From assembly GCA_964035795.1 (NCBI GenBank), contig OZ038326.1, positions 3,751,259-3,815,258 on the forward strand: a DNA stretch of 64,000 bases, read 5' to 3'. This stretch comes from Pterobdella sp. o SKG-2022 (lineage: Eukaryota > Annelida > Clitellata > Hirudinida > Piscicolidae). The notes under the pieces are model-generated. The model ran no database searches. It saw only the letters and a list, made by a program, of their open reading frames with translations, and was not told the origin of the DNA. This document shows positions 1 through 17,901 of the stretch, one piece after another (positions within the stretch are counted from its first letter, which is position 1; each line of letters begins with the position of its first letter). Made by a program: the position numbers and the translations under genes.

Positions 1-1988
1 ATTAGAAACAAAATTACAAAATTTGGATTTATGGTTCGATTAAAGAAGAATGTTTCACAAAAGAATAATTTTGAATTTATAATAAAAACACCATTTTCCT
101 AAAAATTTGTTTTCTCAACCAAAATATTTTTTAGTATAATTCGAGCAGTTTCAAGTTTTCTTACTTGAAAAATAAATTGAATTCAAAATAGGAATAAAAC
201 AAATTTTATTTCGAAAATTTTTTCAAGTTTGTTTCAGGGTCAACTTTATTACCAAAAAATTTCCAATTGATTTTTTCATATTTATCAAGTTATTAAACGC
301 AAAAATTCAATTGAATGTTTTGGAGAAAAATCCAATACAACGTTTTGAAAATTAAGAAGACCAGTGACAAGCGGAGTTGTTATATTGCTTTCTCGAATCT
401 ATGATGTAATTTTAAAAAAATTTAATCAAATTTTTAAGAAATATTAAAATCAAAGCTTATTTGCAAATGATTTTTTTTCATTGAAAAAGTAATAATTTTT
501 AGATGTTTTAAACAAGCCATAAAAATTCTTTTGATGTTTGGCCTAGAATGATTGTAGAAACCAATTATTGGAAGTGCTTTTTTCTCAGAAAAAAATTCAC
601 CATTACTTTAATTTACTTTATTTAAAAATTTAATTTTCAGTAATATGTTCGTATATATCAGCTTTGGAATCGAATACAATTATAACAACAATTGCATTCA
701 AATTTCTGCAATCTATTGCATCAGTTGGCATTTGTTGGAAACATTTTCATAATTTTTTCCAAGTATATTCATATTTGACAAAGTTTCACCAGTTAAAACT
801 CATACCACATTATACGGTACTCGTTCCATAATTTCTATACTTTGATATATATTATTTGGTATTCACCCATAATTTATACAGCCTCAAACACGCAAGTTGA
901 AATATTCTGTTGGATGTTAATTGTGGATTAAAAATTTTTTTTCAATTTTATGTTTCACTCAAAGTTAAGAGTGATCCATCAAAGAAAGCGCTTGAAAAAG
1001 ATGGATGTTGACGCAGCAAGACGTGGGGGAAGTAAGAGATGAAGATTTCAAAATTAAATGACAAAAATTAAAAATGGTTAAGATATTAATGATGTTTAAG
1101 TTATTTTGGGTGTATTTTTTTAAATAATTTATCTAGTGTTTTTATGAGCCTTGGTTGTTTTATCGTTCGTAAGATGTCGTGACGTTGTTTTTTAGTTTGA
1201 ATAAAAATTAACAGAAAATTTAAATTATAATACTATACTATCATTTTTATCAAAAATGTTAGGTCTAATTGAAATAAATGAAAATCAATTCTTCAAAGCA
1301 TTAAAAAAAACAAACTACATCACAACAGCATATCATACATTCTAGCAACAGCCGTGGTCTCAGAACAATATACCTCACTATTATCCAACTAGCACTACCA
1401 GTTTTAATGGTTTAGTTCATTTTCAGTTTAGAAAATAAGGCACCATATTAACTGACTGTAATCAAAAGTTTTTTGTTGATTTTTTTTCCAATGAAGTTAG
1501 CATTATTTATTGTTGAAATTTTTAGCTGTATTCATTTTTTTGAAAACTTTTTCATATGTGTAGGCTAACCTAGTTCTTGAAACATATCCTTCTCATGCTT
1601 CTGTGATTATTTGATAACTCAACCTGAATTATAAAACCTTGGTGTTTTAGATGAAAATTTCAAAAAAAATAGATTTTTTCATGTTCTCAAAATTTCACGG
1701 TAATTTTAAAAAATGACATTTGTATATACATTGATCATCAATAATCCTCAAACTCTAATGATTTTTACAAAATGAAATACAAGAATGAGTCTTTTTATAG
1801 CGGTATAAATTTTTTGAAAAATACTTCATGGTTTGGCATATGACTGAGTCTGTCTAGTTTTGAATGTGTTTCTTGTTCTTATGACATAATTACACAAAAA
1901 GTGGTAATTACTAGGCTAAAAGACTAATTGCACAAATAAACTTCACAAACTAAATAACTATTAATTAATGCAATGTTTAGTAGTAGTA
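1..1988. other. AT-rich non-coding stretch
   Basis: Apart from one possible short terminal exon at 965-1042 (separate entry) I see no gene here. The sequence is AT-rich with homopolymer runs and no recognisable protein in six frames. The part next to 1988 is presumably the 3' flank of the GPCR gene, which is transcribed leftwards. Confidence 0.6.
965..1042 (+). CDS. possible terminal exon of an unidentified gene
   Basis: After a usable acceptor (a T-rich stretch ending in AAAG at 964) a frame stays open for 25 codons and stops at TGA 1040-1042. The peptide is very basic and ends in MDVDAARRGGSKR. GC content rises locally compared with the surrounding AT-rich sequence, and an AATAAA follows near 1199. 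This looks like the last exon of a conserved nuclear or RNA-binding protein, but I do not recognise the family and no upstream exon is visible in the preceding 960 bases. It may be a chance ORF. Confidence 0.25.
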   Translation, partial: LRVIHQRKRLKKMDVDAARRGGSKR

Positions 1989-3153
1989 TTAAAGTTTAGT
2001 AGTAGTAGTTCGTCCTTCCGATGTCGTGGCTCCACTTTTGAAAATATTTGTTGAAAAACATTCTTTGCATGACTTTCTAAACTTTGATCCTGAGACATAA
2101 TACACAAGAAAGTTGATGGAAGTGCCAAGGTAGTATAAGATGCTGGTGATTGAGAAGGCCAGCCACCATTTTTGAAATTCTGACGGCGTTGTGTCAAAGG
2201 TGATGAGGTAGGAGCTGAGAATGAAATAAATACCATTAGGAAGAGTGAGCAACAAAAAACATACGCTGATGGCTATAAGCATGATGGTAGAATGGGTTGG
2301 ACTTCCGTTATCGTGCCCGTCAGACGAATCATGTCTAGTTCTTTTTCTGGCGTTTTGAGCCTGGTAGGCTAGAGCTTTTTTGATTGCTCGTAAAATGGCT
2401 ATGTTTCCTATGAAGATTATGATGAAAGGAATTATAATGAGAAGGAATAAGTCGATATAGAACCATGAAACTGTAAACCACTGTTGGTATTCAATGTAGC
2501 TAAAACAGATTTCTGGGGATGGAGCCGATGTTGTGTTTGAAGTGTTCTGTCACAATAAAAATGCTTAAATTAATGTTAAAAAATTAAGTTTTAAACTATC
2601 AAACCTGGTTTTCACTTTGAGTGAAGTGGTCTGGAATGAAGCCTACAACGAAAAAGAGATGTAAGTTCATGAGAAACAGAACCCCAGCCATAATACCCCA
2701 CACAATCAAAGAATTTTTTTTTGAGACATAGGGTTTAATGGTGAGATGAAAACACACTACTAAAGCTCTCTCTACTACAACAAACGCCAGTGACCAAGAG
2801 GCTAGCTGACCAAAGTAATAGGTGAGAAAGTAATGCAGTTTGCAACCAAACAACGAAGTAACGTTTCTAAGATCGACGTTGGAAACCCCATTTATCAAAG
2901 TTCTTAGCACTTGAGTGTATAAAATACCGAGATGAAGAAGAGCTAGAAGAGACAAACTCACAGAAACTGAAGATTTTCTGAAAGATTTACTTCTTAGCAC
3001 CCACAAAGCAGCAAGATTTCCTAGAGTGCCTAAAAATAACAGGATAAAACATCCGTATTTCATTAGGTTTCGCGAAATTTTCTCTAAATCTAAATCTGGA
3101 GATTTAGCTGTGTTGAGTGTTGAAGGAAGAGAAAAAGTTGTCCAAACATCCAT
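1989..3153 (-). CDS. rhodopsin-like (class A) G-protein-coupled receptor
   Basis: There are two exons, 3153-2605 and 2546-1989, joined in phase 0 (CAG|gtttga ... gacag|AAC), giving 368 residues. Seven hydrophobic segments are visible: TM1 (CFILLFLGTLGNLAALWVL, with the class A Asn), TM2, TM3 after an extracellular Cys (FGCKLHYF), TM4 (WGIMAGVLFLMNLHLFFVV), TM5 (FLLIIIPFIIIFIGN), TM6 (IAISVCFLLLTLPNGIYF) and TM7 (YLGTSINFLVYYVSG). The partner Cys in loop 2 is in SPEICFSY. Two class A signatures are altered: the DRY position reads ERA and the NPxxY position reads SINFLVYY. The N-terminus has an NVT glycosylation site in the first loop region. The look is that of the divergent peptide-receptor GPCRs common in lophotrochozoans; the ligand cannot be predicted. 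It is a surface receptor, and nothing around it suggests a functional partner. Confidence 0.85.
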
Positions 3154-4072
3154 TTTTAAGATGAAAAATCCCTAAGCAACGGAACCGATTAAATTTAACA
3201 AACGTTTCTTGTCAGCAGTTCAGAGCTCTTTGCAAAACTTGAAAAAAAATAGTTTTTGGGTTTTATTTCCGTTTTAAGATTTTTTTTTAAACAGAAACAA
3301 TTCTCATTGTAATACTTTGGTATTTATATAGCTGAAAAGTATGCTCTGGTAATATGAACGATTGTGTTGTTTATCTTTGAGTTTTATTGTTTTTATTATT
3401 ATTATTATTTATTTTTTTTAATTTAATTTTATTTTCGTTTTTAATTTTTTTAAACAGAGGTTTCATGTTGTTCGACATTTCTAAAATATTTAATTTTTGA
3501 ATTTTTCCCGCTCAAAAAAAATTCTATTTATAAATGGAATTTTAAAAATTTTCTCATAAAAAAGTTAATGCAAATCTGTTTCTTATCGAAAATCATTATA
3601 AGCCGCAAACATTGTACTAATTTTATAGATAAAAGCTTTGGTGCCGCAAAAATCCCTCCGTAAAACTCTGAACATCACACATCGGTTTGAGAATTCTTAC
3701 AAGCTAATATATTACCTGCCAAACCATCATTGAAATTGATATGAATATTATCTTGAACCTGGAACTATAGTGAAATATGATAAACTTCATGTATATTATT
3801 AGTAAAACTTTATTTTTGCACTTCAAAATAGAGCAATGTAAATGTGCTTATGAGTTTTAAAAACTGTGCTTTCAAGTTTAATTTTCTAAGAAATAGAAAC
3901 AAAAGGATATATGATATAACAAACATTCAGTTAGCTGAGTGAAGATTTGAAGGTAACAATAATAAAAGTTATTTCTATCTTTACTTTGCATGCTGTAATA
4001 TTGTTTCCCTAAATTAGAATCTTCTTTAGTTTCTTTAAAAAAATTTTTTAGTTTCGTTCATTTATTCCCACT
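3154..4072. other. intergenic, no gene seen
   Basis: This is the 5' flank of the minus-strand GPCR gene. It contains short ATT and T tracts (3385-3450) and no recognisable coding or RNA feature. Confidence 0.6.
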
Positions 4073-4228
4073 TTGACCCGTATAGTTCAACTGGTAAAAC
4101 ATTAGACTGAAAATCTAGTTACCGGGTTCGATCCCGTGTTAGCCAACAATTGACTCCTGTTCTACAGTGTTTTTGTTACATTAAACTTGTAGTGAACACT
4201 GAACTTTAGTCTAAAAGGCTATCAACAC
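4073..4228 (+). repeat. tRNA-derived SINE, copy A
   Basis: The 5' half reads like a tRNA: a D-arm/A-box-like block (TAGTTCAACTGG), an anticodon arm with loop CTGAAAA (a tRNA-Phe type GAA), and a T-arm/B-box (GGGTTCGATCC). It is not a working tRNA, because the acceptor stem does not pair and the T-loop is six bases. It continues into a tail (TGTTCTACAGTG, then TACATTAAACTTGTAG) that recurs at 19591, 48113 and, inverted, 58080. The shared head plus tail is what defines a SINE rather than a tRNA gene. Confidence 0.7.
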
Positions 4229-6044
4229 TAAAAACTTTAATTCCGAAATTTTTAAGAAGCTTGATTGTTTTTCATTTTTTGTAATAACTTTTGTTATATT
4301 TACATTACAAACCTCTGAAGAGTTATTTAGAATCAAATAGTGCTGTAAAAATAACTTTTGTTTTGGTAATGTTTTGATGAAAATGTTTTCCAATTACTCG
4401 ATGGGAGAAAATTGTTTTTGTAATGCTCTTTATATAATCCCATTATATTTTGTTCTCATCAACAATTTCGAATCAATCGAACTTATTAAAATATGCTCGA
4501 AATCGCCAAATGATTTAACATTATGAATTAAAACTGACACAAAATGATTATAGAGAATATCAACACATTAAATTATCCTGTATTTCACCCTCAGCAGTGA
4601 ACCGGTACAAAGATTTTAAATTTCTTTGTGATTGATAATAATAACACTATTGATTAGGCTTGGAATTTTTCATGTAAATGTTTGTTATGTTATATAGAAA
4701 TTCGAGTAAAACTATTGAAAGTTATGTTGGAAGTTTTTGTAAAACTGGTTTTTTTAGAAGACTTTTAGTAACATAATTTTTGTATGGTTTGATACGTCGT
4801 TGTTAGGGCCTGTTCAACTTTTTTTCAATAGAAAAAAACGTAATGGGAAAAATTAAACTTGTATATATTATGCTTTCTACGAGACGATTGTGAAGTTGAA
4901 TTTTCTTACTGCAATTTTTTCATTTTGATCTGTTTCAAAGCTTATAAATTTTGAGTTGTTTTGAGAATAACCGTGATTAAATATAGTGTTATAGGGAAAG
5001 AATTGTGGAGATGAATGGAAAAAAATTTTTATTTGAAAAATTTTAAAGCATTGATCATTTTTCATACAGGATAAAAATGTAATTTGATGAAGTTCAAATT
5101 GAATTAGTGCATGATTTTCAGTATGAGTTATATAAAAATATAAAAACATATAAATAGATAAAATGCCTTAAAAAATTTCTCTTAATTGATGTTTTTCGTT
5201 AAAAAATGTTAAAAAAACAGATTGATTTTATTAATATAATTTAAAAATGTTTTTCTCTATTTGCATCATACTTTCGTAATCTGCTGTTTAAGATAATGTA
5301 CTCATATCCAATATTTTTCAGTGGAAAAAATTTTTCGCCAAATTTTTTCATGTATGATAACTTCAAAGTTTCTAATAAATATTTTGAACAATAAAACTAT
5401 CAAAATAGCAAAAAAATAAATAAAATGGAAATAAACAATGACTTTCAAGTATTTAATTATATAAAATCAATATTCATATTAGAACTTGAAAACCCTCTGA
5501 AATTCAGTCATAAAGTGAAACAACGATAGAAATGATACAAGCCTACACAAGATCAATGTGAATGATACTATAGTGAATCAAAATTCAAAAAAAAAGACAT
5601 AAAAACATAATGTCAAAGTACTGGCATTTTGATTTTGAGAATAAATTTAAATTGAAGCAGTTATCCAGAAGTCCAAAAATTAAAGCTGAATTCTTATAAG
5701 TCATAAGACTATGAATTATTTTTAATCAGAATTGAAGCTTAATTATTTTTATTGTTTTTATCATTATTCGTAATAAAAATATAAACATCATATGGAAAAT
5801 CTTTCAGTCAAATAGCTTTTAAATTAATAAATACTGCAAGAAACCTCAAATGTGATACAATAAAAGGCATAAAAAACAAACTTAAAATAAAAACAATTGT
5901 TTTCATCGTTTTAAAATCTATATCCAGATGAATTTTGATGGTTCATTTCTTTCCATAAAGCCTGGAAACAAAAAATTTATGTTACAGTATGTAAATGGAT
6001 TACAATGACAACACTGTATGTAAGAAAAAACCAGATTTAGAAGC
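4229..6044. other. intergenic with a relic inverted-repeat end
   Basis: No gene is recognisable. Bases 5163-5210 resemble one terminal arm of the inverted-repeat element found complete at 35225-35386 (shared core around TTTCTCTTAATTGATG); no partner arm is seen nearby. Short ORFs here (4211-4393, 4877-5149) look like chance frames in AT-rich DNA. Confidence 0.5.
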
Positions 6045-6057
6045 ATGATTTTTTCAC

Positions 6058-6143
6058 TTTCTATCTATCTGTATTTATCTATCTATCTATCTATCTATCT
6101 TTCTATTTATTTATCTATCTATTTATTTATCAAAAAAATTCTT

Positions 6144-6214
<71 letters not shown>

Positions 6215-6253
6215 ATTTATCTATCTATCTATTTATTTATCAAAAAAATTCTT

Positions 6254-6284
<31 letters not shown>

Positions 6285-6335
6285 ATTTATCTATCTATTT
6301 ATTTATTAAAAAAATTCTTTCTATCTATCTATCTT
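6058..6335. repeat. compound TATC microsatellite with a higher-order unit
   Basis: Tracts of (CTAT)n alternate three times with the same interruption, ending in a block with core TCAAAAAAATTCTTTC (near 6129 and 6239, and a variant near 6306). A 98-residue frame made of SIYL repeats is an artefact of the tetranucleotide. Confidence 0.9.
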
Positions 6336-6625
6336 ACTTGACTGATAAATACGACGCAAAGACCAACACAAACATGTGCCAAAACTAGAGCAAATATATA
6401 CAAGGGGTTGATGACAAAAAAATATTTTTATTAGCCCTTGATAAACATAATCAAAGTTTGTCTCCATCACTTCAGTAAACTAATTGAGAGTGGAAAATTT
6501 AATTGTAGCTGTAACATATTATTATAAATATTTATTTTATTAAAACTATTATTTTTTTGTTAATATTATTATTATTATCTAATTCCTACATCTTTATTTA
6601 ACCAACGCATTAAAATAAAGTTTAT

Positions 6626-8509
6626 TTAGAAACCTACATTGCAACTTTGACGAAGCCTCATTTTTTCTTCCTCTCTCCTGCCTATATTCCTATTACTACT
6701 GTTGGCACTACTGTAGTTTTCAGGAGTGGTGTTATTGCTGTTAACATCTCCTATATTGTGTTGGTTTGATCTGTTAGTGTCGTATTTAATGGTAGGATTT
6801 ATGTTGTTGGTTTTGATGTTTTGGTACTTGTTGTTGAGGTTGTTGTTCGATGAAGTGTTGTAGGCTGGTAGTATTGATATGTTTTGTTGAGGTGTGTTGT
6901 TGTTTATGAACTGAGCCTTGGGTATGTGTGATTGTTTGGGTGTTGGTGTTTGTTTGCCTTGGTATGGTTTGATGTATTGTTGTTGTTGGGAATTGTAGTA
7001 TTTTTGTGGTTGTTGGGTGGTGTATTGTTGCAGCGGTTGTTGTTGGTTATATTGCTGAATTGATTTTTTTTGTTGGTACTTTGGCTGAGATGTGTTGTAG
7101 GGTTGTTGGTTGTATTGAAGTATATTATTCGAAGTTGGGAGAGGATTGTAGCTTGGGTATGGTTGTTGTTGAGATAGATTATGTTGAAAAAAAGGATTTC
7201 TGGGCTGTTGTTTTTGTTGAAAGAGTTCTTGCTGTTGGTCAGTTGGCTGGTAATTATAATGGTGATATTTTTTATTGTCAACATTTTCATCCATTTCAAC
7301 GTTCTCGTTGAATGTTGCAATTTTATTCAAAAGTGGATTCGATTTAGACATCAACTTATTCATATTATTATTATTATTCATTTTTTGTTTGCTATGAATA
7401 AGATTCCCATTGTGGTCATTGTTATTGTCAGTTGGAAGGTATGTGAAAGACGTTATCTTTTTCATTTTATCAATTAGATTTTTATTACTATTATCATAAA
7501 AATTAATATTACTATCATTTGCAATATTATTATTGTTGTTATTATAAAAATCATTATTATTATTATTATTGTTTTTCGGCAGAGTGCTGTTAAAGTGTTG
7601 TGGAAGTTGATGCATAATTTTATTGAGACTGATTGTAGCCTTCTGATCTTGATTATTATTATTAGCGTTGTTTGGCACAAAATTATTCATATTATTGTTG
7701 CTAATAATATTCTTATTGATATTGAAATCATCAGTTTTGAAGATAGAGGAAGAGGGACTACTACTGCTACCATCACCAGTTCTCCTACTTGAATCCTCCC
7801 TCAACTCCCTTTGAACTGAGTCCATGTTTGACTGTGGGTTGTAAGAGATGTGTTTGAGGTGGTTTGTATGTTTGTAGTGGTAGTTTTAAAAGTAGTAGTA
7901 GTAGTAGTAGTAATAAAAGTTAATAAATATGAATGAATGAAATTGAGCATAACTTATGAACAAGAATTGGTATAGAAGCAATTGATAGAGTTTAATTGAT
8001 AGCTTAGTAGTTTTCCATCAAAAATGAATCTTCTTTTTTTTGATGATTGGGTGAAAAATAATTTATGTAAAGCATATTAATTTTTAAATAATTAATTCCT
8101 TTTAACCTTAGTGAAAGTTTATTTCAAAATGAGTTATGTGTAAAAACTTATCAATTAAAAATTTTTAAAATAAATTTAGAAAAATCACGATTAATTAAAA
8201 TATTAAATTCTTTGATAATATAGTATGATATTATTTAAAATATCAAGTTAAAATATTAAAGGTTACTTGGAGAGTAGTAAAGAATGTCTTGGCGTATTTT
8301 TGGTGTTCCTCCAACAAATTTTGGAGTCTTTCTCTTTCTTCGTCCAAATAAATACACAATTCTTTCAATTCTTCGTTTTCTTGTTTTAAAACATCATTAC
8401 TCATAACTATATTTTCGATGTCTATTTCCGAATATTTTATAGTATTTTGTCGATTATCTACACGATAATTGGCACAGATTGGATTATTATTATAGATTTG
8501 ATAATTCAT
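6626..8509 (-). CDS. CCDC85: CCDC85-family coiled-coil protein, Asn/Gln-rich
   Basis: There are two exons, 8509-8267 and 7831-6626, joined in phase 0 (CAA|gtaacc ... cacag|TCA), giving about 482 residues. The first exon carries the coiled coil; ENEELKELCIYLDEERERL matches the ENxELKEL.(L)LDEER block of vertebrate CCDC85A/B/C. Shortly after the junction, GDGSSSSPSSS matches the GDGSSTSS segment that follows the coiled coil in CCDC85 proteins. The two matches in the right order support both the family call and the intron. The remaining ~370 residues are a low-complexity Asn/Gln tract, largely written by ATT and GTT trinucleotide repeats (minus strand), ending in a basic helix (RREEEKMRLRQ). CCDC85 proteins bind delta-catenin-type partners at cell junctions in other animals; that role is family knowledge. 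AATAAA overlaps the region just after the stop. The start is divergent, so the true N-terminus could lie further upstream. Confidence 0.7.
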
Positions 8510-8772
8510 ATTGTCCAGCTATGAATATAATTGTCTAAAGTGGTGTAATCAGCTATGTGAATTCTAATTCTCAAAAGTTTAAAGACAGGTATAAGGTAAA
8601 AAAACATTTTCGTAATTATTTTAAATTTGAACTTATTTTTATAAAATACTTTTTTAAATAGATAATTTATTCAGTTTCATCATTATTTTGATGTATTGAA
8701 ATTTTATGAACTTATTGGAAGTTAACTTTTAAGTGATTTGCATGTGCGAATTTAAAGAGAAAAAAGTTCAAA
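8510..8772. promoter_or_regulatory. probable bidirectional promoter (CCDC85-like / TTC27)
   Basis: Only 263 bases separate the start codons of two divergently transcribed genes, so both promoters and both 5' untranslated regions must lie here (or overlap the first exons). No TATA box or other motif stands out against the AT-rich background. Confidence 0.5.
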
Positions 8773-15294
<6,522 letters not shown>

Positions 15295-15858
15295 TCTATT
15301 ATTGTTATTACTCATATTATTGTTTTCATTATTATTTTTTATTTCTTTGTTTTCAACCTTTTATTTCAATTTTTTTCAAACCTCTAATAATAGTCATTCA
15401 ATAAAAAAAAATTTTGTGTTTTTCCTGTTTTCAATTTAAAATTAAAAAATTTTACTTAAAAAAAACTAGTTTTTAATGAAATCAGTTTTATCATTGATTC
15501 TCGTCTGAAAATCACTTATTGGCCTCAAACGTTCGTTTTGATCTTTTAGATTTTTTCCGAAAAAAAATTTTTTCAGTTGGAAATCATCTTTAAAAAAATA
15601 ATCGATTGTGTAAAAACTAATTTTTAAAATTTGAAAATGGCTCAAAAGTTTCTACATCTTTTATACATGAGCTAACTTTCTCATTATAAATTGAACTCAA
15701 TGCATTATCATAATTACATGCCGTAGTGACATCGGTATATTCTATATTCTGAATATCACTGAAGCTTTATTTTATGTGAAGCAGATGTAATTTTTTATAC
15801 ATAACTTTGAGGTCTAAATTAAACATTTAGTGTTTATAATTTCGATCAATATCTACTG

Positions 15859-16341
15859 ATGAAGAAGGCTAAAACAAAAATTCACGCTAAAAAAGTGTGG
15901 CAATTTTCTGAAGACAGTAGTTTCACAAACTCGTCCTCAAATAACCAAAACTCGTTTTTAGCTACAGATCCACCCAATGCCGAAGAGCATAAAAACACTG
16001 ACTCAACAGCGAAAAATATTCTCAAAAATCTAAGTGACATAGACTTCTTGAACGATACAGACTTCATCGTGTGTGATTCAGATGGTCATTGTCTGCATCT
16101 ATTCACCGCCACAAACGCCGAAAAACCCAGCAAAACTTCAGACAATCAATTCATCATTAAAGATTGTAGCAATCATAAAACTCCACTTATTAATATACAT
16201 GATGATGATGATGATGATGAAGATAGATCAACATACAAGCATAGAATACTCTTGAAGGAGAAAATATGGCCGAGTAGCATCGCCGTCACTAAAGAAGGAT
16301 TCGTGAGACTAACAGATCGCAGAAACAAGGTTCTTCAATAA
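15859..16341 (+). CDS. small ORF with two NHL-like repeats
   Basis: A single open frame of 160 residues has a Ser/Asn-rich N-terminus and an Asp run, with AATAAA overlapping the stop at 16335-16340. Two segments look like NHL beta-propeller blades: DFLNDTDFIVCDSDGHCLHLF (the G..V.DS..H.L..F pattern) and WPSSIAVTKEGFVRLTDRR (the P..IAV...G...LTD..N pattern). NHL repeats are usually found in sets of five or six at the end of TRIM proteins, so this would be either the last exon of a larger gene or a fragment. No upstream exon or RING/B-box region is visible between the TTC27 end (15294) and here. The ATG at 15859 is taken only because it opens the frame. Expression is not shown by the sequence. 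Confidence 0.4.
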   Translation: MKKAKTKIHAKKVWQFSEDSSFTNSSSNNQNSFLATDPPNAEEHKNTDSTAKNILKNLSDIDFLNDTDFIVCDSDGHCLHLFTATNAEKPSKTSDNQFIIKDCSNHKTPLINIHDDDDDDEDRSTYKHRILLKEKIWPSSIAVTKEGFVRLTDRRNKVLQ

Positions 16342-16396
16342 AGATTATTTGTCGATTTTCAATTAAACTGCAAAAAATATATTAATTATAGTATAT

Positions 16397-16510
<114 letters not shown>

Positions 16511-16710
16511 NNNNNNNNNNNNNNNNNNNNNNNNNNNNNNNNNNNNNNNNNNNNNNNNNNNNNNNNNNNNNNNNNNNNNNNNNNNNNNNNNNNNNNNNNN
16601 NNNNNNNNNNNNNNNNNNNNNNNNNNNNNNNNNNNNNNNNNNNNNNNNNNNNNNNNNNNNNNNNNNNNNNNNNNNNNNNNNNNNNNNNNNNNNNNNNNNN
16701 NNNNNNNNNN
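16511..16710. other. assembly gap (200 N)
   Basis: Two hundred undetermined bases; the round number suggests a nominal or estimated gap. It lies immediately upstream of the 5-phosphatase gene, whose first exon is missing, so that exon may be inside or near the gap. Confidence 0.98.
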
Positions 16711-17033
16711 AATAATAAAATTTTTGAATAAAATAATTCCATAACAATTTTTTTTGAGTTACATTATTTATAATAACAATATAAATAGCTATTAACTAGA
16801 GGATGTCAGATTAAAATCATCATCAATTTGAAAAATCATCAACAAATTATTCATAATAGCTAATCATAAAGCTAATAACACTATTGAACTGGCATAACCT
16901 AAAAAATGATATTCATAATGATGAAAGTAAAAGCACATTAACCATCAATAATCTAATAAGAGTGTTTAACTTCCATTTTTATGCTAGCACAAAATCATAT
17001 GTAAAATGATAATAACTGATAATATCTTATCAG

Positions 17034-17864
17034 CTTGTATGTGGTGACATGGAATGTGGCAGAAAATAACCCCCCAAAAGATCTTGAAACTTTGCTATCT
17101 CTGAAGAATGAACAGCCAGCTGATGTCTATGTCATTGGGTTTGTTGCTTAATGTATTCATTTTATTATCAATTACTACGTTTTTTTATACGTTGTTTATT
17201 ATATAATTAATTGAATCTAATTTATAAATTCTTATTAAATAAATAGTAAAATTCATCTATTGCATTATAAAAGCCCTATTTCTGGATGACTGATGGCCAG
17301 TTTACAACAAAATACAATTATTTAAAATTAAAATGTACATATGTATCTAAGTTGACTATAAGTTGCCCAAATTTTGGGTTTTAAATCTATGTCTCATCAT
17401 TTTCCACCACCATCCAGACTGCAAGAGTTAAAGTCCAGCACGTCATCAATTCTGAGTGACTCCATCTTTGATGATCCATGGACATGTGCCATCACTTCTG
17501 TCTTGAGTGCCAGAAATTTTGTCAGGGTGTGTAACTTTTTAGTTCTGTCTGTTTTTTTATTTATTTTTGTGTTTAACTATTAATCCATTTTTTCGTTTAT
17601 GTTTTATTTTTAGTTATCTTTTTATTTCCAAATATTGTTTCAACTTTATTTTTATTCATCCAGCCACCCATCTACCCACCTCACTTTTCTCCCCTATTAC
17701 AGATCAAAAGTCTGAGACTGATGGGTATCCACATAAGTGCATACATTAAACGGGAGTACCTACACAACGTTTCCAGTATTGAGAGTGAATACACCAGGAC
17801 TGGCTTTGGTGGATATTGGGTGATTTGTATTTCCAATAATTTTCACTTTTTTGACAGCAGTTTG

Positions 17865-17901
<37 letters not shown>

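Noticed and set aside
4078..4148. Functional tRNA-Phe gene
   Set aside because: The anticodon arm and B box look right, but the acceptor stem does not pair and the T-loop is one base short. The downstream tail is shared with three other loci, so it is a SINE.
6058..6335. CRISPR array
   Set aside because: The regular repeats and spacers are tetranucleotide microsatellite variants in an animal genome.
6045..6341. Membrane-like protein made of SIYL repeats
   Set aside because: It is the translation of a TATC microsatellite; any such repeat gives an open frame.
6904..7477. Several ORFs overlapping the CCDC85-like second exon in other frames
   Set aside because: Low-complexity shadows of the Asn/Gln-coding repeats; none has a conserved motif.
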